This document shows, one piece after another, positions 8,897 to 17,992 of a stretch of DNA of 39,372 bases (positions within the stretch are counted from its first letter, which is position 1; every line of letters starts with the position of its first letter). Source of the stretch: an uncultured bacterium (lineage in GTDB: Bacteria > Bacteroidota > Bacteroidia > Bacteroidales > CAIWKO01). Made by a program: the position numbers and the translations under genes. Where the stretch lies: the NCBI GenBank assembly GCA_903862465.1, contig CAIOYH010000198.1, positions 1-39,372 of the forward strand, written 5' to 3'. Under the pieces are notes generated by a model. That model saw only the letters and a list, made by a program, of their open reading frames with translations. It did no database searches and was not told where the DNA came from.

Positions 8897-9877
8897 ATGA
8901 CAAAAAGAGAAAAAGCACGCGAAAACGCCAAACTAAGAGCAAAAGAAGTTATCTTAGTTCCGGCAAACAACACGCTACTTATGGCAATTCTAATCTATGC
9001 TACCATCAAAGCACGATTCTTAGCAAATTTAATAAAACTCGAAATAGCCAAACAAAAACAAATCATAAACACCCCGGCTATCAGCACCACCAAAGCCGAA
9101 AAAAAAGAAAACATGTCCCATCTCATTTGGCTATATGCACTCCGTGCCTCGGTTCAAGCTGGCGAACTCAGTCTAACCGAACTCCAAATATCCCTTTCCG
9201 AACCGGAAGCATATATAGGTAATGCAGATGACACTTTGGCAATCGAACGAGCCAAAAAACATCTAACCCTTATGCAAAATGCAGCCCTCACTATCCTCAT
9301 ACCCGCCGACCTCCTCGAAATGCAAGCTGCTATAGATTTATTTGAAGGTAAAAAAACAGCTCCTCAACTTGCCATAGACGAAAAAAAATCCTACGGAACA
9401 GCCAAAATTCCGGATATCCTTCACGATCTCGATAACGACACCGACGCCATCGGCAAGCTAATCCATTCATTTTCAATGCCGTTTTCCACTTATTGGGACG
9501 AAGCCAACAAAATCGGCACCCCCGAAGGTATGCGTCATTACTCCGCCATCTTCAAAGTCACCGATTCCATCACCGCAGGACCCATTCCTAAAGTACAAGT
9601 CACCGCTTACAATGGCGAAACAACCATTGTCAAATTCTGTTCCGAAAAAGGTTATGCACGCTTTCCGAGCATGGAATCAGGTAATTGGAACTTCAAAATC
9701 GAAATTAACACCTACCTGCCCAACACGCTAACAAACCTCGGCATTGACGATAACCACATCGAAAACCACAAAATCAAACTCGTCAAAATCCAACCTCTAC
9801 CTCCCACCGATGATGACACTCCTCCTCTTTCAACATCCCCGCCAACCGACCAAAACCCCTCCCAACTCAACACCTAA
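8897..9877 (+). CDS. Uncharacterised 326-aa protein downstream of 21-bp array
   Basis: No family is recognised with certainty. The protein has no clear signal peptide. The N-terminus is very basic (MTKREKARENAKLRAKEV). A hydrophobic stretch LLMAILIYATIKARFLANLI (about 27-46) could be a membrane-associated helix. A largely helical middle part (about 75-190) follows. A beta-rich segment (about 212-302: HYSAIFKVTDSITAGPIPKV, then YARFPSMESGNWNFKIEI) resembles carboxypeptidase-regulatory/transthyretin-like sandwiches in rhythm; this is a weak similarity. The C-terminus is a Pro/Thr/Ser tail. Codons favour C-ending forms more than in the flanking AT-rich DNA. It stands alone, preceded by the tandem array and followed 26 bp later by a strong terminator, so it is probably a single-gene transcript. 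Confidence 0.8.
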   Translation: MTKREKARENAKLRAKEVILVPANNTLLMAILIYATIKARFLANLIKLEIAKQKQIINTPAISTTKAEKKENMSHLIWLYALRASVQAGELSLTELQISLSEPEAYIGNADDTLAIERAKKHLTLMQNAALTILIPADLLEMQAAIDLFEGKKTAPQLAIDEKKSYGTAKIPDILHDLDNDTDAIGKLIHSFSMPFSTYWDEANKIGTPEGMRHYSAIFKVTDSITAGPIPKVQVTAYNGETTIVKFCSEKGYARFPSMESGNWNFKIEINTYLPNTLTNLGIDDNHIENHKIKLVKIQPLPPTDDDTPPLSTSPPTDQNPSQLNT

Positions 9878-9903
9878 ATAAATACATTATAACATATATC
9901 TAC

Positions 9904-9933
9904 AAAAAGGCTTGCCCATAAGTAAGCCTTTTT
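9904..9933 (+). terminator. Rho-independent terminator
   Basis: AAAAAGGCTT and AAGCCTTTTT form a 10-bp stem around a 10-nt loop, followed by further T residues. It lies 26 bp after the stop of the 326-aa gene. The symmetric A/T flanks could also work from the other strand. Confidence 0.85.
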
Positions 9934-10061
9934 TATTATCATCACTACAACTTGAATCGATAAAAAATAAGGTTTAGAAGGTATTGCCTATGCAACTAAG
10001 GTTGAAGAAATCCGCAAGAAGGTTATTAATTCAATATTTCGCACTTAAAGGGGCTATCTCT
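9934..10061. other. Spacer between terminator and AATGACC array
   Basis: About 130 bp of AT-rich DNA between the terminator and the short-period array. No gene or regulatory motif was recognised. Confidence 0.5.
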
Positions 10062-10257
10062 AAATTCAATGACTATCAATGACCAATAATGCCCATAAAT
10101 GACTACCCAATGACCAAATGACCACCAAATGACCCTTAATGACCCTTAATGACCATTAATGACCTCCAAAATGACCATCAATGACCACCTAATGACAATA
10201 AATGACCACCCAATGACCCCAAAATGACCATTAATGACCTCCAAATGACCTAATGAC
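10062..10257. repeat. Irregular AATGACC short-period array
   Basis: About 18 copies of AATGAC(C), separated by 2-14 variable A/C-rich bases, run up to the stop codon of the minus-strand aminotransferase at 10258. Spacing is irregular (mostly 8-12 bp), unlike the strict 21-bp arrays. The region would be the 3' untranslated part of the aminotransferase mRNA, where it reads as repeated GGTCATT. Confidence 0.85.
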
Positions 10258-11763
10258 CTAAACCTGTACCGCACAAGGAGTGTCGGGATGACCTTCCAAC
10301 CGAAACCACCCCCGTATCTTTTCCAAATCTTCCACCGTGCTGATGCGCGATTTGAATTCGTTGGTATGGGGGTTGTAGTCGTAATCCTTTGCCCATTCGG
10401 TGTAATGTTTCACGAGTTGGGCGATAGCGTCTATCACAAAAATCAGTTCGGTGTTGGTCATCGTAGGATGAAGGGAGAGGCGAATCCAACCGGGTTTCTC
10501 TGATAGGTCGCCGTGGGTTATTTTCGAGGTGATGTCTTGCGATTTCTGATAGGTGACGTCCAACAGGAAATGTCCGTAGGTGCCTGCGCAGGCGCAACCG
10601 CCGCGCACTTGTATGCCAAAGCGGTCGTTTAGGAGTTTCACCGCTAGGTTATAATGTATGCCGTCGAGATAAAAGGAAATGACACCAAGCCTATCTTGAA
10701 CGTTATCGGCAAGGATGTGTATGCCGGGAATCTTAGGCATGCGCTCGAAGGCTATTGCCAACAACTCTTCCTCTCGTTTCATCATGTTGGCGGTGCCCAT
10801 CTGATTTTTCAAATCTATACACAAAGCGATGCGGATGGCTTGCAAAAAGCCCGGGGTGCCTCCGTCTTCGCGGGCTTCTATATCGTCCAAGTATTTATAT
10901 TCGCCCCAAGGGTTGGTCCAATCCACCGTGCCGCCACCGGGTTGGTCGGGTGCATGATTGGGATAGAGCGCTGAGTCGAAAATCAACACGCCTGAACTGC
11001 CGGGACCTCCCAAAAACTTGTGTGGCGAAAAGAAAATAGCGTCCAACTTTTCCTGCGGATCTTCGGGATGCATATTGATGTCCATATAGGGCGCCGAAGC
11101 AGCAAAGTCCACAAAACAAACGCCACCGTATTGATGCATTAACTTCGCCATCTGATGATAGGGCGTGGCAACCCCGGTTACGTTGGAGCAGGCGGTGAAC
11201 GAACCTATCTTCACCTTACGGTCTTTGTAGCGCTCCAATTCCTCGTTCAGTTGGTCTAAATCCACCAAGAGATGAGCATCAGGTTTAATCAGCACCACGT
11301 CGGCGGAGGTTTCGTACCACGAAGTGTGATTGGAATGATGTTCCATGTGGGTGATAAACACCACGGGTTTTTCGCATTTCTTGGGGCAGCGACTTTCGAT
11401 GAGCAGTTGACAATTGCGCAAGCCCAAGATGCGCTGCAGTTTGTTGATAACGGATGTCATGCCTGTGCCCGAAGTGATAATCACGTCGTTTTTGTCGGCA
11501 TGCACATGTTCTTTGATGATGCGTTGTGCAAGATGATAGGCGTTGGTCATGCGGGTGCCGGTCTCGCTCGTTTCGGTGTGAGTGTTGCCGATGAAAGGAC
11601 CAAACTCCTCGGTGATTTTTTGTTCGATGGGTCGGTAAAGGCGTCCGCTTGCCACCCAATCGGCATAGATCATGGTGACGCTGCCGTAGGGCGTATCAAA
11701 AACTTGGTCGTTGCCAACGATATGCTCTTTGAAGGGGGCGAAATATTTTTCGAGTTCGGTCAT
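10258..11763 (-). CDS. Class V PLP aminotransferase, cysteine desulfurase-like
   Basis: This 501-aa protein is a fold-type I PLP enzyme of the aminotransferase class V / SufS-CsdA-like group. Visible features are TSGTGMTSVINK (98-109, cofactor phosphate region), HMEHHSN (139-145), CFVDFAASAPY with PLP-contacting Asp219, SPHKFLGGPGSSG with the probable Schiff-base Lys249, and RGGCACAGTYGH with Cys390/Cys392 where desulfurases carry their nucleophile. It is about 100 residues longer than a typical SufS, and the extra length includes a C-terminal extension after the helical end domain. The neighbour on the same strand is a cysteine synthase-like enzyme, suggesting cysteine/sulfur metabolism. No SUF or ISC scaffold genes are present, so housekeeping Fe-S assembly is not supported. 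The exact substrate is uncertain; kynureninase-like or selenocysteine lyase-like activity is possible. Confidence 0.85.
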   Translation of the reverse strand: MTELEKYFAPFKEHIVGNDQVFDTPYGSVTMIYADWVASGRLYRPIEQKITEEFGPFIGNTHTETSETGTRMTNAYHLAQRIIKEHVHADKNDVIITSGTGMTSVINKLQRILGLRNCQLLIESRCPKKCEKPVVFITHMEHHSNHTSWYETSADVVLIKPDAHLLVDLDQLNEELERYKDRKVKIGSFTACSNVTGVATPYHQMAKLMHQYGGVCFVDFAASAPYMDINMHPEDPQEKLDAIFFSPHKFLGGPGSSGVLIFDSALYPNHAPDQPGGGTVDWTNPWGEYKYLDDIEAREDGGTPGFLQAIRIALCIDLKNQMGTANMMKREEELLAIAFERMPKIPGIHILADNVQDRLGVISFYLDGIHYNLAVKLLNDRFGIQVRGGCACAGTYGHFLLDVTYQKSQDITSKITHGDLSEKPGWIRLSLHPTMTNTELIFVIDAIAQLVKHYTEWAKDYDYNPHTNEFKSRISTVEDLEKIRGWFRLEGHPDTPCAVQV

Positions 11764-11782
11764 GTGTGTTGTATTGATGGCG

Positions 11783-11790
11783 CAAAATTA
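11783..11790 (-). promoter_or_regulatory. -7 box of aminotransferase gene
   Basis: The minus strand reads TAATTTTG (TAnnTTTG) 20-27 bp before the ATG at 11763. This would give a short leader and suggests the gene has its own promoter rather than only reading through from the cysteine synthase gene. Confidence 0.5.
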
Positions 11791-11872
11791 AGCATTCGCG
11801 ACATATCTTAAACAAAATAGGAAAGAAATTTATATGTATAAGTCCTTTTCGTAAAGGTTGAATTCAAGATAT

Positions 11873-11975
11873 ACCACAAAGACACAAGGACACAAAGGGT
11901 CACAAAGCATTGTTTCCCTTAGCTAAAACTTGGATAAACTTCGTGTGTCTTTGAGTCTTCGTGTCTTTGTGTTTA
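11873..11975. repeat. Dispersed inverted-repeat element, copy A
   Basis: The left arm is ACCACAAAGACACAAGGACA and the right arm, ending in TCTTCGTGTCTTTGTG, is its near reverse complement; a spacer lies between. Copy B (13289-13392) has the same arms, and half-copies lie at 17993-18031 and 30599-30636. It lies after the stop of the cysteine synthase gene (12058). Confidence 0.8.
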
Positions 11976-12057
11976 CGTTTTGACTCTTCGCGATTGTCGC
12001 AATGTGTCTATTTTTACAGAAAATACTTCGAGCAGTTCGTGTTTAATAGACTTGGAG

Positions 12058-13143
12058 TTACACTATCTTGAAATCTTTTTTGCAGTTAATCAAATCGGCA
12101 CAACTGATGCATGCCCGTTTGATGATGGTGTAGTCGAGCAGTTCGATATCCGTGCTGTAATAGCCTTCTTTGACGGGCTCGTCGCGCATCAAATCGGTGC
12201 TCAAATACTTTTTGTTGTTATCAGAAAACACGGTGGCGACTACCGCATCTTTTCCCAATTTGTTTTGAACGATGACGGCGCCTATCAAATTGGTTCCCGA
12301 CGAGATGCCTACCGCCAAACCTAGTTGCGAAGCCAATTTCTGTGCCATGATAATAGAATCCCCATCCGACACCATGATAACCTCGTCGAGGGTATCCAAT
12401 TTCAATATCTGTGGAATGAATTCATCGGAGATGCCTTGGATACGATGGTTTCCTACTTTGCAGCCCGTGGTGAGGGTGGGCGATTCCAAGGGCTCTATAG
12501 CGTGAAGTTTGATGTTCGGATTGATGGTGCGCAGATAATTCCCCACACCCATGATGGTGCCCCCTGTGCCCACGCCTGCCACAAAAGCATCGGGCATTAC
12601 ATCAGCGGATAGCAACTGATGATATATCTCAGGACCTGTGGTGGCTTCGTGTGCCTTCACATTGTTTTCGTTTTCGAACTGACGGGGAAGAAAAATATTG
12701 GGTTCGCGAGCGGCAATCTCTTCGGTGATGCGGATGCTGCCCAAAAAGCCTCCCTCTGCTTTCGACACGGGAATGATAGTAGCGCCCAAACTACGGATAA
12801 TATCCACCCGCTCTTTGCTCATCCAATCAGGCATCACGATGCTCACCTTATGTCCTAGGGATTTGCCGATAGCCGAAAAGGCAATGCCTGTGTTGCCACT
12901 CGTAGCTTCTACGATGGTGTCGCCTTTCTTTATTTTGCCCGTTTGATACGCATTTTGCAAGATATAAAGTGCCATGCGGTCTTTGATACTGCCCGTGATG
13001 TTAAACTGTTCCACCTTGGCATATACCTGACGCAACTCGCCCTTATAGGTGAAACGGATGACCACCATGGGTGAGTTGCCCACGATGCGCCAAAGCTCTT
13101 TAATCTTTTCCGATAAATCTTTATCCTGAATGTTGTTATACAT
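12058..13143 (-). CDS. Cysteine synthase-family PLP enzyme
   Basis: This 361-aa protein is a fold-type II PLP enzyme of the cysteine synthase / cystathionine beta-synthase family. [12 protein letters not shown] contains the Schiff-base Lys54; [11 protein letters not shown] (81-90) binds substrate and cofactor phosphate; [12 protein letters not shown] is the glycine loop; and [11 protein letters not shown] lies near the C-terminal PLP face. It probably makes cysteine from O-acetylserine or O-phosphoserine and sulfide, or a related beta-replacement. Unusual for CysK (about 310 aa) is a 40-50 residue C-terminal extension ending [10 protein letters not shown] (Cys345, Cys348, Cys354), which could bind a metal or act in redox control. 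It lies upstream of the aminotransferase on the same strand with a 294-bp gap and has its own -7 box. CBS domains are absent. Confidence 0.9.
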   Translation of the reverse strand: MYNNIQDKDLSEKIKELWRIVGNSPMVVIRFTYKGELRQVYAKVEQFNITGSIKDRMALYILQNAYQTGKIKKGDTIVEATSGNTGIAFSAIGKSLGHKVSIVMPDWMSKERVDIIRSLGATIIPVSKAEGGFLGSIRITEEIAAREPNIFLPRQFENENNVKAHEATTGPEIYHQLLSADVMPDAFVAGVGTGGTIMGVGNYLRTINPNIKLHAIEPLESPTLTTGCKVGNHRIQGISDEFIPQILKLDTLDEVIMVSDGDSIIMAQKLASQLGLAVGISSGTNLIGAVIVQNKLGKDAVVATVFSDNNKKYLSTDLMRDEPVKEGYYSTDIELLDYTIIKRACISCADLINCKKDFKIV

Positions 13144-13189
13144 GGTGCAAACGTATTAGTTGGTTTGATGTTCTTTGCTAATTCGGCTG

Positions 13190-13197
13190 CAAATATA
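13190..13197 (-). promoter_or_regulatory. -7 box of cysteine synthase-like gene
   Basis: The minus strand reads TATATTTG about 47 bp before the ATG at 13143, matching TAnnTTTG. A second weak match (TACGTTTG, 13148-13155) is too close to the start to be used. Confidence 0.5.
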
Positions 13198-13288
13198 ATT
13201 CATTTTATCTTTTCAGAGATACTTTTCAAGAAAACATTTTTCATTCGCAACCATCGAGCCAACATCAAAAACCACAAAGAAAAGAATT

Positions 13289-13392
13289 ACCACGAAGACA
13301 CAAGGACACAAAGCGACACAAAGTACTACTACATCGAATAAGACACTTTTTAAAACTTCGTGTTTCTTAGAGTCTTCGTGTCTTTGTGGTTA
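13289..13392. repeat. Dispersed inverted-repeat element, copy B
   Basis: The arms ACCACGAAGACACAAGGACA and TCTTCGTGTCTTTGTGGT are near-perfect inverted repeats, matching copy A (11873-11975). The element starts 36 bp after the stop of the 1511-aa gene (13429, minus) and precedes the cysteine synthase promoter in the gap 13144-13428. It may act as a 3'-end stem or be a mobile repeat; no T-run typical of a terminator is present. Confidence 0.8.
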
Positions 13393-13428
13393 GATTAGGA
13401 CTTTTCTTAGTGGGATCATCATTCCGCC

Positions 13429-16400
13429 TTATTGGTCGGGTGTTTCGTTGGGGTCTTCACTCTTACCGATTTTCTTCAAGAAGTCTTTCTTTCGCTTTTC
13501 GGTGGCAATGATAAAAGCATACTGCGGTTGCTTGTCTTCCGCTTTCTGTATGTTTTTGTTGTCTTCCATAGCTTTTTTAATCGCATCGTTATAGTCTTTG
13601 CGCGACGAAATTGACTGAAGCTTGTTCATCTGATAGTTGAAATAGTACCAATCATCGCCAATTTTGAAGTACATATTGAGAATATTGCCGCTACGTTTGT
13701 GAGCCACTTCAATGAATCCATCAACATATTTGTTGAGTTGTTTGTCGCCTATCATGGCAATGCCAATCGGTCCGTCGGAAACGAAAGAGCGCGACTTCTC
13801 ATTCCAAACAAACTTCACGTCAGAGAGAACAATCGTGTGTGAAAGCTCATCAGGGATGTTCTTAAACTTACCCGACAGACTCAATTGCTTCATCAACTCA
13901 TCGGCTTTCTTATTGCCCAACATAAAACGCATCGCATTGAAGAATTTATCGCTTCCCGGGTCAGCGGCTTCCAAACCTGCGTTCTCCGAAATGGATTTGG
14001 TCCATATCTCCGTAGCAGTTTTATCGAAGAAGAAATCTATATTGGCTATCAAATCGAAATTCGTTGTCCCCGTAGTCATATTCAACTCGGCGGTTCCATA
14101 AGACTCATACTTCACCCGACCTAACTCCGCACCCATATTGACTTTGCCCTCGCCAAAAATCATACATCTCTTTCTATCTAGATAGATGTAGTTTTCCGCT
14201 TTGATATCCTTGGAGGACGAATCTATCTCCGGTCCGACGTAATAGCGTTCCGCAGCCTTGTCATACGTTAACTTGCCTTGCGCACTGATGACATCGAAAT
14301 CGTCAAAGCGTTTTTTGTGTTGCAAGAAGGCAGGATAGACCAAGGTAGAGTCATCACCCATATACAATCCCAAACCGACGAAATCGCCTATGGTACCCTT
14401 CACGTATTCGCGGGGTTTGTCCGAAACGGGAATGGCAACATTCTTAGGGTCTATGTCAGCCGTGAAGCGCAACCATTTTCTCTTGACGGTGTCGCAGTCG
14501 TGCTTGATGCGCGTTCCCCCATCGAAGTTGAGGAATTCTTTATCCGCATAGAGATACGTCTTTCCCACGAAACCAAAGAAAGGACTCAGGGTGAAGTTTG
14601 CTTGTTCGTTCACGTCGCCTACTCCGTATGTCTGCCCTAGTGAGTCCACCTTAATCATGTTCAGATATATCTTCTGACGGGTATCCATTTCATCAACATA
14701 ATCATAAGTACCCATGCCGGAGTATTTCTTTTTGGAGACGATATCTGCGGTAGCGTCATAAATATAATGGTTTTTCGAGTCGGTGTTGACGATAATCTTG
14801 CAGTTCTTTAGCGGTAACATCTCGGCTTTTTTCAAAACGGTGATACGTCCCGAGTCAGGATAGATGGCGGCATCTGCAACCTTGATGATGGGAACGTCGC
14901 TCGCATAGATGATATTTTCGTTGAGGTTATACATCGCGTCGGGCGCATAGAAATTCAGCGAATCCTGTGCGGCATGTTCGGAAACGAAGCGCGATTTTGT
15001 CAAATCCTCATCAATCAATTCCTTTCTCGATTTGGTTTTCAGATAAACCAACTCTTGTTTCATACTGCTTTGGAACTTCAACAAATCTTTATCCATATAC
15101 CAATCGAAATTATACAGATAGCAAGCATAATTGTTGAAAGGGAAAGTGATTTTCGAGTTCTCGTCATTGGATTTGAACTTGCCCAATTGCTTGTTGAAGT
15201 CTATATTTACATTGAAGTTATCGGTCTGAAGCACCAAATCGCTCAGGTCAGGCGTCTTGAACTTCACCCGTGTGGTATCGGACGTGAAGGTGTGATGTTT
15301 CAGGTTGTATTCATTGGAAAGCATCTCCACTTTTCCGAAAATCATCGTGCCTGCGGCAGATAATCCCGTAGGTTTTAGGCTAAGCGACCCGTGCATAATG
15401 GCTTTGGACGAGAACAAATCGAAAGGCTTCGACTTTTGTTTCACATCCATGATGTCTTTATAGGGGAACCATTTGACGGAAACATCTTCGGTGTAAACGG
15501 CAGGATATTCCACCGCGGTGGCTTTCTCTTGTATGGTATATTTATACGCTTCCGCCCATAAGGAATCGGGGAAGAACACGAAGTCTTTGGAATAGGTCAT
15601 GGAGGTTAGATATTTCAGCGACCCTTGTCCGAGGAAGCCTCTATAGCTTAAGTCAACAATAGAGTCGTATCTGCCTTTGCCGCCATAGGCAGGGAATCCG
15701 CCCGCAGGAGTTTTGATAACAAATCCCAAGGAATAGTCAGGCTGAACGGTGAGCGGCTCCACGATGTCGGGGAAAATGCCTGCCGAAACCAAGTAACCGT
15801 TAAACTGTTTCTTCTCGCTGTTATAAGAGTCGAGGCTATCGATACGGAAGGGCTGCAATCGGAAATAGAAACGGTCGCGGGTGTAAACCTTCTTAAAGAT
15901 AAAAGATTTGTCGTAATAGACATAGGCATCCTTGTTGCTGATAAAGGAAGGGTAGGAGGGGAAAGGCTTTAAACCCGACTTGTTGTTGGGATGGTCGATG
16001 AGCATCTCGCCGTTGAGGTCTTCGATGGCGGTACGCACCTTCACCAAAGGATGATGCCCGTACAAGTCCACGGGTTGCGAGCGGTCTTGTACCTTAAAGC
16101 TCATGGAGTCCACCATCGTCATATCGAACTTAAACTTATCATAGCTGAAGGCAAACTTCTTCCCATAGAAGTCGAACAAACCCGCGTGGATTCTTCCGTC
16201 AACGATGAAGTCGCGATTCTTTTTCAGGATAACTTCTTGCTCATAGGGCTCGACGAACACCGATTGGGAATCGCTCAGATAGACACGCGCCACGCCCCGA
16301 AGCTTCAACTCGAAGTTCAATAGGTTGAGCGTCGCGTTGGGTTGGGAAGAAATCACGGAGTTAAACTGAATCACGTCGTAGTCCGTCTTGCCGTTCTTGG

Positions 16401-17964
16401 CGTTTATATAATTATAGATGCGGTCTTTCAACGTCACCAATCCGCTTTCAATACTATAGATGATGAATCCCTTTTCGGCGAAGTTGAGAAGCATCACCTG
16501 TATCTGCGAACGCGCCACCTTCATCTTGTTGATGATATCATCTTCGGTGATAGTCTTACTGCCTTTCGCATCGGCGATTCTTTTCAGCTCAATGAGGGGA
16601 TGGGTGTCGTCCAATCCGCGAAGCTTTTCCCATCTATATTCACTGTAATAGTTATCAGACTCAAAGTTGGCGGCGCTTTCGCTTGTGATGCCTTTGATGA
16701 AGGTGAAATCGAGTTTGGGTTGGTCGAGTTTCCAATACAAAGCTTCCACATACATATCAATTTTGTGATAGGTATTGAAATAGGGGCTTTTGGAGATGCC
16801 GTTATTCTCACGGATGAGGCTCAGTTCGCGATTCTCGTTGCTGTATTTCATATTCACACCCGCATGAGTGATAGAGTCTTTGTCCACATAGATAACCACC
16901 GCGGTCAAATCGGAACCTATCATATTCTTTCGCATGATGAACTCTTTGGAACTGAGTTTCACGAAACATTTATTGTCTTTTTTGAAGTAGAGAAAGGCTT
17001 TGCGGTCTTTGCCTCCCATACCCATCAGCTTGGGTCCGTATTGCGCGAAGCCGCCTTCGTAATCAATGTCTTTGAAGATGTCTTTCAACTCCAATCTATC
17101 GTCGAAAGACGTGAAGCGAGGATAAGACACACGGTCGGCACCCACATCCGCCAAGGCTTTTTCCTCTAACTTACCGTACAAGGGGCGTTGGAAGAGGTTT
17201 TTATTGTAAAAGGTAACGGTGTCCACGTCATACTCCGACTTGCTTAGCTGAATGGCGTATTTCTTATGGATTTCCGCAAAGACTTCTTCCTGTGGCAAAC
17301 CCGCCCGTGTCCAATTCACCAAGCCGTTTTTCCCTATCCATGTGTTGGTGGTGGGATAGAAGCGTCCTTGTGTGTTATAAATGGTGGTGGAGTCGTTCTT
17401 TTTCACGCAGGTTAGGTCTAAAGAAGGAAATTCAAAGTAGGGGACGGAGTCGTATTTGAAAGTGTAGTCGGCGGAATTGGATTTCCAAACGGTGAGTTGG
17501 GTTTCATAGAGCTCAGTTTTGGTCAACAGGAGGTTGGTGGATTCGAGCAGCGCCATAAATCGGATGTTGTTGGTCATGGCGGCGAGTTTGCGAAGGCAGA
17601 CATGCCAAGAGTCGTAGCTGTTTTCATCTAACTTAGATTTGAAAAAGTTAATCTCGGCGCGCAAATATTGTTCGTAGTTGGGATAAGTCTTCATCTTGCG
17701 TTTCAGCATGACGTTGCACATGGAGTAGATGGAATCCTTGGTGTCTTTGGTGAATTTGTTGGTCATCCATAAGTCGGTGAACTCGGTCATCAGGTCTTTG
17801 CCTAAGTCTTTTTGTTCTTTGGATGAAACGGCTTGGAATAGGTCGGTGAGTTCTTTCAAAAAAGGCTCGCTGTCTTTCGAGAAGACTTTCAATGTTTGGG
17901 AAAAACTCTGCGAAGCAAAAAGAAAAGAAAAGAAGAGAAGTATAAAATATCGTTTTTTCATCAT
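13429..17964 (-). CDS. Very large secreted protein of unknown function, 1511 aa
   Basis: No named domain is recognised. A signal peptide (MMKKRYFILLFFSFLFASQS, cleavage probably after SFSQ near residue 23) directs it to the periplasm or outer membrane; the start is either of two adjacent ATGs. The N-terminal 150 residues are helical. Most of the remaining chain is beta-rich with many Tyr/Phe/Asp residues and recurring patterns such as GSLSLKPTGLSAAGTMIF and RKRCMIFGEGKVNMG, which read like layers of an elongated beta structure. Residues about 470-530 look like a small helical module. The C-terminus is charged (KKIGKSEDPNETPDQ) with no T9SS sorting motif, so it probably stays in the periplasm or at the inner face of the outer membrane. 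It lies 93 bp after prmA on the same strand and may be read from the tpiA promoter. Confidence 0.9.
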   Translation of the reverse strand: MMKKRYFILLFFSFLFASQSFSQTLKVFSKDSEPFLKELTDLFQAVSSKEQKDLGKDLMTEFTDLWMTNKFTKDTKDSIYSMCNVMLKRKMKTYPNYEQYLRAEINFFKSKLDENSYDSWHVCLRKLAAMTNNIRFMALLESTNLLLTKTELYETQLTVWKSNSADYTFKYDSVPYFEFPSLDLTCVKKNDSTTIYNTQGRFYPTTNTWIGKNGLVNWTRAGLPQEEVFAEIHKKYAIQLSKSEYDVDTVTFYNKNLFQRPLYGKLEEKALADVGADRVSYPRFTSFDDRLELKDIFKDIDYEGGFAQYGPKLMGMGGKDRKAFLYFKKDNKCFVKLSSKEFIMRKNMIGSDLTAVVIYVDKDSITHAGVNMKYSNENRELSLIRENNGISKSPYFNTYHKIDMYVEALYWKLDQPKLDFTFIKGITSESAANFESDNYYSEYRWEKLRGLDDTHPLIELKRIADAKGSKTITEDDIINKMKVARSQIQVMLLNFAEKGFIIYSIESGLVTLKDRIYNYINAKNGKTDYDVIQFNSVISSQPNATLNLLNFELKLRGVARVYLSDSQSVFVEPYEQEVILKKNRDFIVDGRIHAGLFDFYGKKFAFSYDKFKFDMTMVDSMSFKVQDRSQPVDLYGHHPLVKVRTAIEDLNGEMLIDHPNNKSGLKPFPSYPSFISNKDAYVYYDKSFIFKKVYTRDRFYFRLQPFRIDSLDSYNSEKKQFNGYLVSAGIFPDIVEPLTVQPDYSLGFVIKTPAGGFPAYGGKGRYDSIVDLSYRGFLGQGSLKYLTSMTYSKDFVFFPDSLWAEAYKYTIQEKATAVEYPAVYTEDVSVKWFPYKDIMDVKQKSKPFDLFSSKAIMHGSLSLKPTGLSAAGTMIFGKVEMLSNEYNLKHHTFTSDTTRVKFKTPDLSDLVLQTDNFNVNIDFNKQLGKFKSNDENSKITFPFNNYACYLYNFDWYMDKDLLKFQSSMKQELVYLKTKSRKELIDEDLTKSRFVSEHAAQDSLNFYAPDAMYNLNENIIYASDVPIIKVADAAIYPDSGRITVLKKAEMLPLKNCKIIVNTDSKNHYIYDATADIVSKKKYSGMGTYDYVDEMDTRQKIYLNMIKVDSLGQTYGVGDVNEQANFTLSPFFGFVGKTYLYADKEFLNFDGGTRIKHDCDTVKRKWLRFTADIDPKNVAIPVSDKPREYVKGTIGDFVGLGLYMGDDSTLVYPAFLQHKKRFDDFDVISAQGKLTYDKAAERYYVGPEIDSSSKDIKAENYIYLDRKRCMIFGEGKVNMGAELGRVKYESYGTAELNMTTGTTNFDLIANIDFFFDKTATEIWTKSISENAGLEAADPGSDKFFNAMRFMLGNKKADELMKQLSLSGKFKNIPDELSHTIVLSDVKFVWNEKSRSFVSDGPIGIAMIGDKQLNKYVDGFIEVAHKRSGNILNMYFKIGDDWYYFNYQMNKLQSISSRKDYNDAIKKAMEDNKNIQKAEDKQPQYAFIIATEKRKKDFLKKIGKSEDPNETPDQ

Positions 17965-17992
17965 TCAGTATTAATCAATCATATTATTTAAC

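Noticed and set aside
11272-11811. Plus-strand frame of 179 codons
   Set aside because: Antisense to the class V PLP enzyme, whose motifs are intact.
16342-17169. Plus-strand frame of 275 codons
   Set aside because: It lies wholly antisense to the 1511-aa secreted protein, which has a signal peptide and continuous protein-like sequence; high GC at third positions opens the opposite frame.
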